DNA from: Atopsyche davidsoni
Lineage: Eukaryota > Arthropoda > Insecta > Trichoptera > Hydrobiosidae
Reading direction: 5' to 3'
Length of the DNA: 64,000 nucleotides
Assembly: GCA_022113835.1 (NCBI GenBank)
Contig: JAILWY010000023.1
Coordinates: forward strand, 1,364,001-1,428,000
The position numbers and the translations under genes are program-made. Positions 29,562 through 41,551 of the stretch are shown in pieces. Every line of letters begins with the position of its first letter. Position 1 is the first letter of the stretch. The notes below the pieces were generated by a model, which did no database searches, was not told the origin of the DNA, and saw only the letters and a list, made by a program, of their open reading frames with translations.

Positions 29562-29808
29562 GAAGTGCGGCCGAATTGGTGAGACTGGACCAGGATAGAG
29601 ATATGTTCGAGGAAATTGTCACCAAGAGAGGAAGAAGAAGTAAGCAGATGCTGTGTGCATAGCCCACATAGATAATATAACAATGTGTATATCACAGGTT
29701 TCTTGCACCAGGTATCCCGCAGGTAGTGCGGCCGAATTGGTGATACTGGCCTAGAATAGGGATATGATCGAGGAAATCGCCACCAACCTACTACGAAGAG
29801 AGGCAAGA
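29562..29808 (+). repeat. duplicated segment of a retroelement-like tail
   Basis: GTGCGGCCGAATTGGTGA occurs twice, at about 29,566 and 29,729. Both are followed by diverged versions of the same 80 bases (GATATG-TCGAGGAAAT-CACCAA). The first copy reads EIGSAAELVRLDQDRDMFEE in one frame, the style of text found at the C-terminal ends of insect retroelement ORFs, but no domain is identifiable. Confidence 0.4.
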
Positions 29809-30070
29809 CCAAAGCTTCATACGCAGAAGATTTTGCATAAAACGGTTAATGTATTATACAACGTAAATTATAATTTTCTGTTCATACAACCCAGCATTGA
29901 TTTTTTGTTCTTTTCCCAGCCATCTATCGATATTAGCACTGATATATTCCCGAGTTTAATCGTAGCTGCACAAAAATGGCAAGTAAACAAGGACGAGATA
30001 ACTCGTAGTTGGCGTCCTAGAAAATAACGCAATCTACGAGTTATCTCGTAGTCGGCAGTCAACGTGTTAA

Positions 30071-30488
30071 CACACTAAAGGCGGGGCGGGTACTAGTACC
30101 TGTTTCGCGGACTACTGTCTGAAGGCCGAATGCAGACGTTAATTTTATTCTTTAGGTTTACAGCTCGAAATGTTTGTTAAGGACTCGTCAACGTTACTTC
30201 TACCAATACTGTCCAGTGATTCTGAACAAAGTGACAATGAAGAAGTGGAGTGGTTAGAGAATGATAATCCTCCAATTATTGAACAATTTTTAGGACAAAG
30301 TGGTGTTGTTGTGATGCCAAGTAATCCGCAAAGTGTGTATGAAGTGTTTCAACTTTTTATAGGAAACAATTTATTTGACTGCACGCAAATCAAAGAGTGT
30401 ATAGACTAGATTTCACACGCGCAATTTTACGCGAATTTTCCCCGCTACGCACATCGGTTTAGTCAATTTGGTACCTGCTCAAAGTGTG
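30071..30488 (+). mobile_element. piggyBac-type deletion derivative, copy 2, flanked by TTAA
   Basis: The element begins CACACTAAAGGCGGGGCGGG directly after TTAA (30067-30070) and ends CAAAGTGTG directly before TTAA (30489-30492). TTAA is the diagnostic piggyBac target. A 79-codon frame from 30170 (MFVKDSSTLLLPILSSDSEQ, NEEVEWLENDNPPIIEQFLG, SNPQSVYEVFQLFIGNNLFD) resembles the acidic N-terminus and the FxxFxxxxLF entry helix of piggyBac transposases. It stops long before the DDD core. It is in opposite orientation to copy 1. Confidence 0.8.
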
Positions 30489-30581
30489 TTAAGATGTAAG
30501 CCGCAACTGAAGATGCACAGCCCTGACTAAGCAAACACAGTCGGACGGAATAACTAAAAAAAGAAGACAATTGGTGTGACG

Positions 30582-30668
30582 TCACTGTCCGTGCATCTCC
30601 CTCGTGGACAGCACGGCCAGGCTGGCCAGAAAGAGAAACACGATCCCGGAAATGACGTGTGCATTCAT
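30582..30668 (-). CDS. possible signal-peptide exon of an unidentified secreted protein
   Basis: On the minus strand an ATG at 30668 opens 28 codons: MNAHVISGIVFLFLASLAVL followed by STREMHGQ and a stop. This is a typical n-h-c signal peptide in a locally GC-rich patch within AT-rich surroundings. A weak donor (CA|GTGACG) at 30586/30585 precedes the stop, so it may be a first exon. A palindromic TGACGTCA (30578-30585) overlaps the donor. Its phase (2) does not fit the first ZP exon, so it is not an alternative start of that gene. It could also be chance. Confidence 0.3.
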   Translation of the reverse strand: MNAHVISGIVFLFLASLAVLSTREMHGQ

Positions 30669-30706
30669 AAGGTAATTTCTTGCATGGCGTTGAATCGTCT
30701 CGAAAG

Positions 30707-30731
30707 TTTTTTTTTTTTTTTTTTTTTTTTA
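30707..30731 (+). repeat. poly-T tract
   Basis: A run of about 24 T residues, possibly the A-tail of a minus-strand retroposed sequence. No body of such an element can be defined next to it. Confidence 0.7.
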
Positions 30732-31925
30732 ATTTGTTCGACGGATTTTTTTAAAAATAGATCCTCCAAAAAAATACGAATGGAATTGATATAATTAGTT
30801 ACTGACCACATGGAGAATTGGATTACACCACAGAGTGTGGATGAGAAGTAATGCATAGACCATAGAGGGTATCACGCTCACAACAAACGGTAATAGCCGA
30901 ATGGCTAGGACATTACGCTCAATTTCGATTATTCAAGTTACTTAGTAATCATTTGTTGTTTATATATTGAGAATTAATTGAATAATTATCAAAAAAAAAA
31001 TGTACCATGCATCAAACTATTATATAATAAAATTTCACTGGGTATTTTATTTACACAAATAAATTTATACGATTATGCGATGTGGATTTTGATATCGAAA
31101 ATAATCATGAATTGATAATATTTATTTTAATGTTAGGCTTTTGTCCCACGCTTTCAAATGTGAGATTAAAAAGTCTGCGAATTAAAATATATTTAATTAA
31201 TGAATGCCAAAAATCATAATATAATACTGTTATTGCACTAGTTTCCAAACAAATAATAATATAGCATTGTGCAAAATTATCTAATTAAGATCCGCAGATA
31301 ATTAATTGTTAGTATTAGAATAAATAATATAACGCGTTAAATAATACATTGATAATACGCGGTGTTCTAAAAGTCACTGTATCGCACAGAAAATATAAAT
31401 TAATATTATTTTTATCATATCAAATAAATAAAGTGTTAACAAAATAATGATTTTTGTTTAATCTTACATTAGTTAACTCGTAATTGTGATAATCACTAAC
31501 TAGATCAGGAAACGGATGAAACTACAGCCTGAGGGAAAATTTTGTCCCGATTACGCCAATTAACTATTTCATGCTCATTAATAATTGATACGCCCATTTA
31601 AGAGAAGATTAAATCGTCTGTTAATGAGAAGCTTCAGCCGCAATTCTCGTGTTATTCCATTGAAAAATCTGACCTATCAGATCACGTAGATAATAAATAT
31701 ACTACGTAACGTCATTATAACATGGTTTACGCAGACTTGGTATAGAAAATTATCTATATAAAAACACATCGATGCTGCTAAAAATAAAATCAATGCAGGG
31801 GAGAGATCATCTCAACGCTTTTGCGTGACGAAAATTCTGACCTATCGGTCAACAGCACTTGGAGTTATCATCATGGTCAAAGCTTTGGTATAGTAGTTGC
31901 AATATTTTAGAAACACCGGGTTTAC

Positions 31926-32126
31926 CTGTGGGAAGACGAAGACGTGGACAATTAGCGGAATATTCCCATTGAATGTTGATATCCATGGAGTAAGCGCGGT
32001 GCTTTCCCCATTGAGGTCGCCGTGTACTTCACACGATTTCTCCAAACAAAATGTTCTCTCTCGCGTTCCCGTGTACTCTATGGTATTTAATGTTTCCTTT
32101 GTGCTGTACACGACCATTTTTAACAC
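31926..32126 (-). CDS. unidentified 67-codon exon-like open frame
   Basis: On the minus strand, acceptor ATTTCAG (ending 32127) and donor CAG|GTAAAC (31926/31925) enclose exactly 201 bases that are open in one frame. The reading is VLKMVVYSTKETLNTIEYTG, then RERTFCLEKSCEVHGDLNGE and a PWISTFNGNIPLIVHVFVFP end. The Met at its fourth codon has a good context (AAAATGG). Composition and both splice sites look genuine. It begins and ends in phase 0, so it cannot be a cassette exon of the ZP gene, whose first intron is phase 1. I do not recognise the protein, and no partner exons were found nearby. Confidence 0.4.
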
Positions 32127-33239
32127 CTGAAATCTAGATCAGATGCATTTAATTTCAACGTCTTGTTGTATTGTGCGCCTCCGCGATTTTCCACGCCTCT
32201 TTTCACTTTAGATGTAGAATAACCCGAATTTCGCACTGGCCTTGATGACTCCGGAGATATATTCTGAACCAAATAATTTCTTGATTAACGCGAGGCCGTC
32301 TCTTTTCGCTAAGCATAACTTTCATCAGAACAGTTCACACAATTATGTGCCATCGATTATCTTATGGCGTGTCGTGACATATATTAAAAATATCTACTCA
32401 CCCATCCAAGAATGACTCATTTGAAAACACATACAGTAGCATAATTTCTTAGCGACTAACATCCGAAGATTTAGATCATCAAAAAAAAATAAAAAACTCA
32501 AGGTTTATACAGATTTTTTAACTGCCTCTGATAAGCAAATAGACTTGACTAGCCTTAAGCCTTTTGTGTGAGTGAACCCGCATGTTAGTGACCTCTCAAA
32601 AATTTAGACGGAAGTATAAATAAATACCTGATTAATTACTAGTTGGTGCTTCAAAATGCCTCTTCACCATGATATCCCAGACCTTCGTATAATCACAGCT
32701 GTTCTTATCTAGTGCGATCTCCGTATACACGTAGTGAGGCACGCGGGGTGATTAATATGAAGACTAAATTATATTTGGATCAAATCAACATTCACACGGT
32801 GAAATAAGACAGACAAGAGAATGCGGTTATATTGTAATGCACAAAGTCGTATTTTGATTATTTTTATACATTTGATTATGACTGGAATATGCGCAAGACG
32901 ATCTGTTCAAACCGCAATCCTTAGTTTGACTGATTACATTTATTGCTCCTTTGCTCCTAATTTTATATTTTTATAATATATTTTTTCGCCATTACAGAAT
33001 TTTTTTTTTGGAACACAATAAACGTGCGTGAATTTTAAATTATTGCCAAATTAAATAGAATATAAAAATAATATTAATTTTAAATTCCATGTAATTTAGC
33101 AAAGACGCAAACCACCGGATAAGACTTAAAGCTGCATAGAAAGCCAAGAATTCTAACGAACTATAAAATATTTACGAGCAATTAGGAACATCAGCTTCAT
33201 ACTTGGATATAATAATAAACTTTTTTTCTTGGTTACAGA

Positions 33240-33480
33240 GCCACGGATGTCGATACAGTCAGTAAGTGATGGATTTAATCTCAACAGTGTCTCCAGAAAA
33301 AAATACTATTACTTATATTCAATATTTTAGATAGAATTCCATTTCGATATTAATAAATATTTTTTTGTGATTTCTACACTTTTTTAGTGTGACTGGTTTT
33401 GCCAACCTATTTAGTTGGCAATGTTTTATTCTCTCTTTGTTTTAAAATGCCGATAAACTTGATTGGCGAAACTAGTCACA
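33240..33480 (-). mobile_element. decayed retroelement end with ribozyme-like fold, copy 1
   Basis: On the minus strand GTGACTAGTTTCGCCAA pairs with TTGGCAAAACCAGTCAC at the other end of a segment of about 95 bases. An inner hairpin TTGCCAAC/GTTGGCAA sits next to the second arm. The sequence that follows (ATCAC, ATGGAATTC, AATATTGAATAT) parallels that at 46.95-47.03 kb. The GGCGAAACCGGTCAC-type core resembles the 3' part of hammerhead motifs known from Penelope-like elements. The conserved CTGATGA half is missing. Confidence 0.35.
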
Positions 33481-33526
33481 TTATTAACAAAATCGTAGAA
33501 AAATCATTATATACCATATATATATA

Positions 33527-34061
33527 GGGTGTCCAAAAAGAAAATCGGGTATTTGTTTTAGTGGCCGCTATTGTGATATGCTGCGAAATTTTTTGGGCCC
33601 AGAGTTGCAGGAGTTTCAAGGATTTAACTCAAGAGCGTGGTTCCAACAAGACCACTTGCCATACATCCAATCAATCAATCGAAGTTGTTAACGAATTATT
33701 CCCTGATACATCAACTGGCCTCCCAGAAGCCCCGACCTTAGTCCTCTTGACTATTTCGTATGGGGATACCTTAAAAGTAGGGTTTATGAGAATAATCCAA
33801 CGAACCTAACTGAATTGAAACAAAACATCAGGTCAGAAATGGCAGCAATATCGAAGGCTATGTGTCAGCGTATTATCAGCAATTTTGGTTCCAGATTAGA
33901 AGAGTGCCAGCAGCGTAACGGTCATCATTTGGATAACATCATTTTTTTGAAATAATTTTCCATTTTGTATTCTTATAATCAACAATAAAAAAAAATACTT
34001 GATTACAAATAGTTTTTGTTTGACTGAACTAACAAATACCCGATACCCTCTTTGGACACCC
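33527..34061 (+). mobile_element. mariner family B, internally deleted copy 1
   Basis: Inverted ends GGGTGTCCAAAAAGAAAATC and its complement (GATACCCTCTTTGGACACCC) bound the copy next to TA-rich flanks. The interior encodes pieces of a mariner transposase (FFGPELQEFQGFNSR, SPLDYFVWGYLKSRVYENNP, ISNFGSRLEECQQRNG) broken by frameshifts. The N-terminal half, including the first catalytic Asp, is deleted. Copy 2 is at 45.7 kb. Confidence 0.8.
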
Positions 34062-34154
34062 TGTACTATTTATGTTTGAATAGAATCGAGTGTAAGAGTT
34101 TGCCTGAGTTGATCTTGGTATTAAAAAATGAGTGTGTTGTCGTCTCATAGTCGG

Positions 34155-34240
34155 TGGTATACATTGAACCGCCTCGGTAGCTTGGTAGGTAGCGAACTTC
34201 CCTCGTGGGATTCGATCTCAGATCCAGATTGCGCGAATCC
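34155..34240 (+). repeat. weak tRNA-like repeat head
   Basis: CGGTAGCTTGGTAGGTAGC and GATTCGATCTC are spaced like A and B boxes of a tRNA-derived SINE. No complete fold is present, so this is tentative. Confidence 0.25.
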
Positions 34241-36629
34241 CACGCGGACGTCATCTTTGTTGACAGCCGGCCTGCGAAAAGTCTTGATTTCTCTTTTTGT
34301 ATGGTGAGGTGTCACGTTTTCATATTTTTTCTGTCCTTTCAGAGCTTAGACACGAGCTCGTATTAATAAGCAGATTTAACGAGATGTATTCTCGCTGCCG
34401 GTTTCTGACTTGCAGCTAATGCGGCTTATCTACTTGCTTGGAGTTGAAATCTAGTTTTTAATGAGAAACACACACCCAGACTATAAAACAATGCATATAC
34501 GCCTCGTGGATTTAAACCTTCGTATGTCTTGAAGTACGCTTGTTTTCTTTAGAGTACGACTATCTAAGTTTGGATATCTCCTGCTCATCAATTTAACATT
34601 TAAAAATATTGCATACAAATAATGTCTTGGCATAATGTCCTTACTCATAGCAGCGATAATATTGTCAATATCTTGATTCAAGGATTTCTACTTTCTCTTT
34701 ATTTTTATAAATGAACTGCACTTTTAAATTTAAAAGTGACTCAACTTAATTAATTCCATTTCAAATAAAATAAATTCACACTACTTTTTACATAAATTTA
34801 TTATTAATCCACGTGAAACAAGATGCTACTCAATATATTGTTTATAAGAATATTAGACCAGAGCAATCAATGTCAACATTTACTATGTAAAAAGGCCATG
34901 GCACAGACACAAAAAGAAAATGTAGCTATATCGAAAATAATAAATGTCCATTTTACTGATAATATATAACTCCAAGATGGATATAAATAGTGGTACTAAA
35001 ATGAGGCCAAAAAAGCATCAGCATCACACATCACATGGCGTGAGATGACACAATGCCAGGCACGTGATGTTATATGCACTTTGTATTCTTCTATAAATGT
35101 GATAATCAGCATTGCCTTCAACGTAATTCACTGTTTTTTGTGTTAGATTACTATTTAACGATACACAGATATCTGTAGTCTGAAATACAATTGAAATAGA
35201 AGCCGCCATTGGCTCACAGCATAATCTAAATCACTCCCCAGGGGGAACAACACGCACTTTTTTTAGCTGTCGATAGATTGATAATTATTTATCACTCAGT
35301 TTCAAGGTTTCTTACATTTTAAAAGCACGGTGTTTCGTGAGTTTATAATATTTAGGCATATTTATAATATACCGGCACACTGCCGTGGCAATCGTGGTGA
35401 GGAGCTCTAACCAGTCAAGCCACTGTGCTGGTGTACTGAGCGAGAATTTAACTGGTTATATGCAAGCGCAAACCAATGTAACCAAGTTCATGGAAACATA
35501 TTTATTTATTGATATGCGTACATTACATCGCATTTATAAGAATAAAAAGTCAACGCTGCGACACAACTGACAACCAAATGGTAACTAACCAATAGTTTAC
35601 TATTTTGCGTTATTTGCTAAAACCATAAAAAAATATCTACTTGCTGATTTCTGTATCGCTGCGTGTGTAGTCGGCTTTGCGGATAAATGGTTTAACAGAC
35701 ATACTGCAAAAGCTTGATGGTTTTTTTTTCAGGAAGCGCTGTCAAGTAATCACCGATTGTGTGATATGTGACGCGATAGTCTCCGGCGCAACACGAATGT
35801 GACAATTATCCACGGAGGTAGTGAGGCCGACGGTCGTGGTTCAGGTGAGGACCGGCGTGGGACGGGCCGCCTTCCCAGAGGAGAGGAATCTCTGGGTTAT
35901 TAATGGGCCTCGTGTCACGAACCACCGCGGAATTATATTTCATTAACTGCGTTTTTTATAATAGATAAATGCAGTTACCGCGCGTCGCTGGCGTGAGGAA
36001 GGGCATGCTGTGCAGTGTTTATTGTATTGTGCGGCGTGCGGTACTGAGGATAGCATATCGGGTAAATGATCTCGGAAGCTTTGAGATTCAGAAAACCCAC
36101 GAGTGATTTTCGGGTGATTTCGAGCTGAAGGCATCATCGGATTATTTTTCTTTGATAATGCAATTGGTTACAGGCTATTGCGACACGATAATCTAGTTTT
36201 TTTGCGCCTTGAGAAAATTACTTGCTGCGTGAATTTTGGGACATCTTTTATGTGTGTTATATTAACGGAACGAATTTATGTAAATTCGTTGCAGTAGGGG
36301 TTTCATATTTGAATGTTTGATTTTGAATAGAGCCCCGGAGTGTTGCCTGCGCGGAGTGACACGGAACCAGCGCCTGCAGTTGGTAACCCGAAAAACAAGT
36401 TTCTATTTCATACGCTGGATGTTATGTCATGGTCGCTCACCGTTATAGCGCGCTGGGATTTTTGTATGGCTACATTTAGCATGGACGAACCTGCTCAGCG
36501 GTCAACAGTAATTTAAAAGGATCTGCAGTGTCCGATATAACAGCACCATTAATTTTTTTATCACGGGTTGTACATATAGTGGAGATAGCTAGAATATTCG
36601 CTCTATGCAACTTGCACGTTCGTTGATCA

Positions 36630-36985
36630 GGTACTAAAGGATGGCAGTCCCACTGTCCGACACCCCATCTCTGCAGGACAACCTGATGAACTCATGACTC
36701 CAGGTTCGAAGGAGGAGAAAATAAGGGACATCGTAGCGATGATCCCAAAGCTCCTGTCACTCATAATAGTGCGGACCGTCCAATCCTCACTTACGCCTGC
36801 CCCATCTGGGGATACATCCCATCTGAGAAACACAAGCCTCTCCAAAATAAAATCCTCGGCTAGGCATTCAATGCCCCGAGGTTCATCCAAAATGCCCAGG
36901 TCTACAGAGACATCAACACCAAAACGATCCAAGAGGTCATCATCGACCTCGCACACTCCTTCCAAATCTCCACCCACTTAGTTCC
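36630..36985 (+). mobile_element. jockey-type LINE fragment, reverse-transcriptase C-terminal side
   Basis: The plus strand reads TYACPIWGYIPSEKHKPLQN, then a KILG-stop, AFNAPRFIQNAQVYRDINTK and TIQEVIIDLAHSFQISTH. This follows the region after the RT domain in jockey elements (the LTYASPVWG, QNKILR, NAPRFVRN and TIQEFI blocks). Stops and frameshifts show it is dead, and no 5' part is adjacent. Confidence 0.75.
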
Positions 36986-37029
36986 AAACCCCTCAATCAA
37001 CACATTCTTCGAGTTCAACCTCCAAATTT

Positions 37030-37370
37030 TCTGTCTGCTTTTGAAATGATCGCGGTGGCGGCTCTGGCTTTTAGTTCTGTCTGTTTTATGTAGTGTCCAG
37101 GTGAGTTTGCTGTCTAGTGTAAGCCCGAGGTACTTGATAGACTTTTTCCATGGAATGGGGACGTTTTCCAGGGTGATGTGGTACTCTGGGTGAGTGTGAG
37201 CGGCTGGGATTCTGAAGATTATTGCCTCGCTTTTTGCGGGGTTCGTCTTGATTCTCCATTTCTCAAACCTGGAGGTTACTGCATCTAGCGAGGTTTGTGG
37301 CTGATGGCTGTGTCGTCGGCATAGAGGGCGATTATGGTATTGGGGAGAGTCGGTTTAGGTATGTCTGAGG
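37030..37370 (-). mobile_element. jockey-type LINE fragment in the opposite orientation, with YADDTA
   Basis: On the minus strand the frame near 37,310-37,340 gives IIALYADDTA, the catalytic RT motif. It is followed by further RT/thumb text with frameshifts, including NPAKSEAIIFRIP-like and KSIKYLGLTLD-like readings. It is back to back with the plus-strand jockey fragment at 36.6 kb, so the pair is a rearranged or twice-hit site. Confidence 0.65.
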
Positions 37371-40330
37371 TAAACCTCGAGGACTGCCTCCACAAAAAAG
37401 GTCAAAAGCCACCCCCCCTACCCACACCCAAACACAACCCCATGGTGACATAAGTCACCCAGTCATTTTGAAGGCGCTGAAGGAAAATCTTCCTGTTTCG
37501 ACGATAAAGCCAAATACACTAGACTAGAGGGATGGCAGTCAATTATTGGTAAGCGTAGCCGGTTGCAGTTTTGTTCCATAGACAGCTGCGGCCCGATAAA
37601 GTTCATGCTCTGGGTAGAGCATTCGACATGTCTAGTTGTTTTCTTTTTAATTAGCAGGATTGTTGAAGTATTGTTAAGAACCTTGGACTTTGGTCTCGAG
37701 CGGATTGGTTTTGGTTCACGCCTGGGAAAAACGATACAATAAATAAAGGAAGCCGATGACGCAACGTCAAAGGCCCCCGCAGACGTCCCAGCACAGCCGC
37801 CATCCGGCCAATAAATTAAATAGTTTTGAAGGCAAAATCTTTAAAAAGTTAAGGTTATACACTGTACGACTTTGGCGATAAAATGGCAGGCAAATTTGCA
37901 CAAAGTTGGACGATGGCGTAACACACGATGCAATTTGATGGTCAGTTGGTAACTGTGACTAATATATTTTAATACGTATAGTTTATTGATCCTAATTTTT
38001 TTTTTACATTATCTAGGCTATTTACATTTTTACAGAAGTGTGTGACACAAATGAATAATCAATAAATTATGATTGCATAAAATAATGTTTGGAATTGATG
38101 AACGTTGAATGTATGACCCAAATAAGTAGAAAGATTATTCACTGCAAAAAATCTGTGTTTTTAGGAGGCCACTCGGTTTTATTCATAATACAATGCGAAT
38201 ACTTTAACATTATGAAAACATATAAAATTACTTCTCATATAAGGTTTTATAGTTTTGTAAATAAATAAAAATCTTTGATAACAGTGCTTTTTGACATTTT
38301 TATCAATCATATAAAAAAGCAATCTAATATTTGTTATTTTTTATACAAAACGTTTTAAAGATTCACACGAAGTACATAAACAAGCTTGATGAGCTTTAAA
38401 TCTTTTAAACACACGGTAATCATAGAAATCGATTTGAAAACAAACTATAATGAAACTTACTTATCTTTTTTATTTATAACAAATTTTCAGCACAGTCGAT
38501 AAAAAACATTAATATTTTTATTTGAGATAAAACCATTGACACCATTTTCTATCTTTAATATATACTTAAATAGTTGGATAGAATTTAAGTGTATTCTAAA
38601 AAATGTGAAACACAAAAAACGTTTGTTTCATAAAATAATAGGCGTCTAAACACGTCTTTGCTTCGTAACAGATTTGCATAATATTCATAGCTATTATTTG
38701 AAGAGTATTTCTGTTTCGTGTAATTAAACACCATTAAGTAGCGGACTGGCTACAGCACTGTCTCCCAAACAGGTCAAACTGCAGGACGATTGACCTTTGC
38801 AGGTTTTTTTGTGATAAAATACTCGCCTGCCAGCATCTCAAGCCAGGCAACTGTAAATGTTGCATAAACTGTACCAAGTATTATCTCTCAGCGTTCGGGC
38901 CTTTGACTACAGGATGTATGTGACTTTTTTATGAGCTAGAATATCTATCACATATTTGAGGTCGAGTGTTGAACTCGCCGGTGAGCAATTCTAAGCCGTT
39001 AATACTGACGCAGGCTCGGTTTGATTGGATGAGTGTGTATATTCGCAAGTAATAAGATTTCTAACGCTGTGAAAAAAATATGAAAGGGTCCTTGACACCT
39101 TAAAACCATGCGAGGCAAATTTGAGAATATAAAACATGGCGACATTTGAACGAGAGGCTAAAACACCGTGCTATATATTTCTTAACAGGATGTCAGCCAG
39201 TTAAGTCAATATAAATTGGCAGAACCGAACCGAAGATAAGATAACTTAGATAACTTTAAATTTCCTTAAATTATATAATATATTTTGATGGCTGGGTTTC
39301 ATACTCATACACCATCTTTGAGTTTTTTGTTTTAGTTTTTAAGTGTCGAGACTACATTTCAGTTACAGATTAAATATACGACATAACGTTATATCATTCC
39401 AAAATACGATATCCCTAAAATTTATTTTATTAAAATACTAAATGAATTTATTATTGGTTCTACAATTCATTTGTTATTTTTCTTTAAACAACGCTTTGAT
39501 TGATAATATACTTTTTACCTGTTTTTTTCAATAAACTATATGTTTATTTCTTAACTTTAAAAAAAAATTTTTGCAAATAAAAAATCATTGGTCTAAAATA
39601 AATAGGTAGAAAATTTCTTTTTTTATAATATATATAAAGGCGTTTGAACTGTTAATATACACATTTAAAAATAAAATTTTATAAGCCTGTTTTTATAGCT
39701 TTAAGATTTTAATGTATTTTTAACGTATAGAAGAGAAGTTCTGGTAAATAAAAGCACTAGGCCAAAGCTAAACGACTTCCCTTTTATTATAAAATTAAAG
39801 CTATAATTTCCACAGAAAGAAGGGCTGCACACACTTTATGATTATTATTAAAAGATGGTATAACAATATTTCGTATCTTTTTACCACATAAGACGAAGGC
39901 AGCGATTACACGTGGTCTATGCATTTATCTTTTTTGATATATTATTTTGTGTAGTAGAAAGATAAATGTTGAGATCACAAGTATATTTCCATGAATGCTT
40001 GAAAGTAATGGATGTATTTACAGAGTGAAGTCATCAGACGTGAGATTTCAGTGCCAGTGCTGCAATCATGAATGTGTGCGCAGTTCTTATTCACATGTCC
40101 GCCAGGTCAAGCCACAAACCCGGCAGCATTGCATCATTGTCAAGAATACCGACGTCCTTGGGGGACCAGCCGCATCATTCTACCGACAAACTGCGAAGAT
40201 GACTAAAGCTGCCTACACACACTGCAACACAATTGACAACTGTGTTGTTTTTTAAAAAAAAATTATTGATACTATTTTAAAAAATCACTAATAATTGGAC
40301 GCTATTGGTTTATCATGGATTTGGAATGTA

Positions 40331-41551
40331 TTGGTCTATTCCTTACAAACCGGATTTTTTTCTTCTTGTACAATTCTGTTATTCAAAGTATTGTCCATCG
40401 GAAGTTACGATATTTCCCCATCTTTTTGGCAATTTGTGGATGCCATCCCAAAAATACCGGTCATGTTTTGAACCAAAGAACAAATCGAGCCAATTTTTGA
40501 TGCCTTGGACTGAAGTGAAGCGTATTCCGGAAAGTCCATTCTGCATCGATCGAAGTAAAAGGTAGTCAGAAGGCGCCAAGTCAGGAATATATAACGGGTG
40601 GGGCAGAACTTCCCATCCGCTATTTTCCAAATAGTTTTTAACGGGTTGAGCAACATTTGGCCGAGCATTGTCATGTTGGAAAATCAATGTCTCGTGTCTG
40701 GTCTCCCATTCTAGCCGTTTTTCCTTCAATGCTCTCTTTTAACGAATCAGATGTTGTTGGTACACTTTTCCAGTAATGGTTTCACCCAGTTTTAAAACCT
40801 TATAATATACAACTCCCTTCTGGTCCCACAAAATACAGAGCATTATCTTGGCAGCGTGAATATTCTTCTTCGGTGTCGATTTGGCTGGTTGGCCGGGTTT
40901 CAAATATGATGTTTTGCTCTTTGGGTTGTCTAAATGAATCTATTTTCCGTCGGCAGTAAAAATTTGATGCAAAAATGACTTCTTTTTTATGACGCTCGAG
41001 CAGCATTTCAGACATGCAAAATCGCCTTTCCACGTCTCTCGGGTTCAACTCGTATGGCACCAAATTTCCATGCTTCTGGATAAATTCCAATACTTTGAGG
41101 CGCTTGGAAATGGCAGCTTGTGTCAGGTCTTTTGTGTTTGACACGAGTCTTGATCGAGTAACGCTTCCAATTCTTTACTTAAAACTTTTTCGGCTGTCCA
41201 GGCCGTTTTTGTCTTTGATGTCAAAATCGCCACTTTCAAAGCGTTGAAACCTCTCAAAACACTGTGTTTTCGCAAGATCGTGTTTGCCATACAATCCCAT
41301 AAGCAAACGATGACTTTCGGCTGCAGTTTTTTTAGCAAAAAAGTGACTCTTTTCCATGATTGAAAAAAATATGACGCAAACAAACAAATCAAACATAGTT
41401 GACTGATTTTGACAGCATATGAATAGAGCTTCAAAATGAAACGTATATCAATGATTTTCTACAGCGCATACAAAAGTGTTGGCATCTAGTGTCAAAATTA
41501 CGGTTTTTAAGTTATAGACTTATTACTTATGCCTGATTTCTGAAGAACCAA
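40331..41551 (-). mobile_element. nearly full-length degenerate mariner, family A
   Basis: The transposase remnant runs from about 41357 to the stop at 40379 on the minus strand. Blocks in order are CFERFQRFESGDFDIKDKNG, ELEALLDQDSCQTQK, AISKRLKVLEFIQKHGNLVP, LIFQHDNARPNVAQPVKNYL, EVLPHPLYIPDLAPSDYLLL and FWDGIHKLPKRWGNIVTSDG. HDNARP and APSDY carry the second and third catalytic Asp of the DD34D triad. Several frameshifts break the frame. Ends ATTGGT-CTATTCC and CATTGGTTCTTC are partly complementary. Confidence 0.85.

Noticed and set aside
31926..32126. Cassette exon of the ZP gene
   Set aside because: The exon is 0-0 phase while the ZP first intron is phase 1, so inclusion would shift the frame.
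35732..35846. Exon-like segment between a strong acceptor (TTTTTTTTTCAG) and donor (CAG|GTGAGG) on the plus strand
   Set aside because: All three frames contain a stop codon, so it is not an internal coding exon. A non-coding exon cannot be excluded from sequence alone.
36627..36977. 116-codon minus-strand frame rich in Asp and Glu
   Set aside because: It is the antisense of a jockey fragment whose plus-strand reading matches the family.
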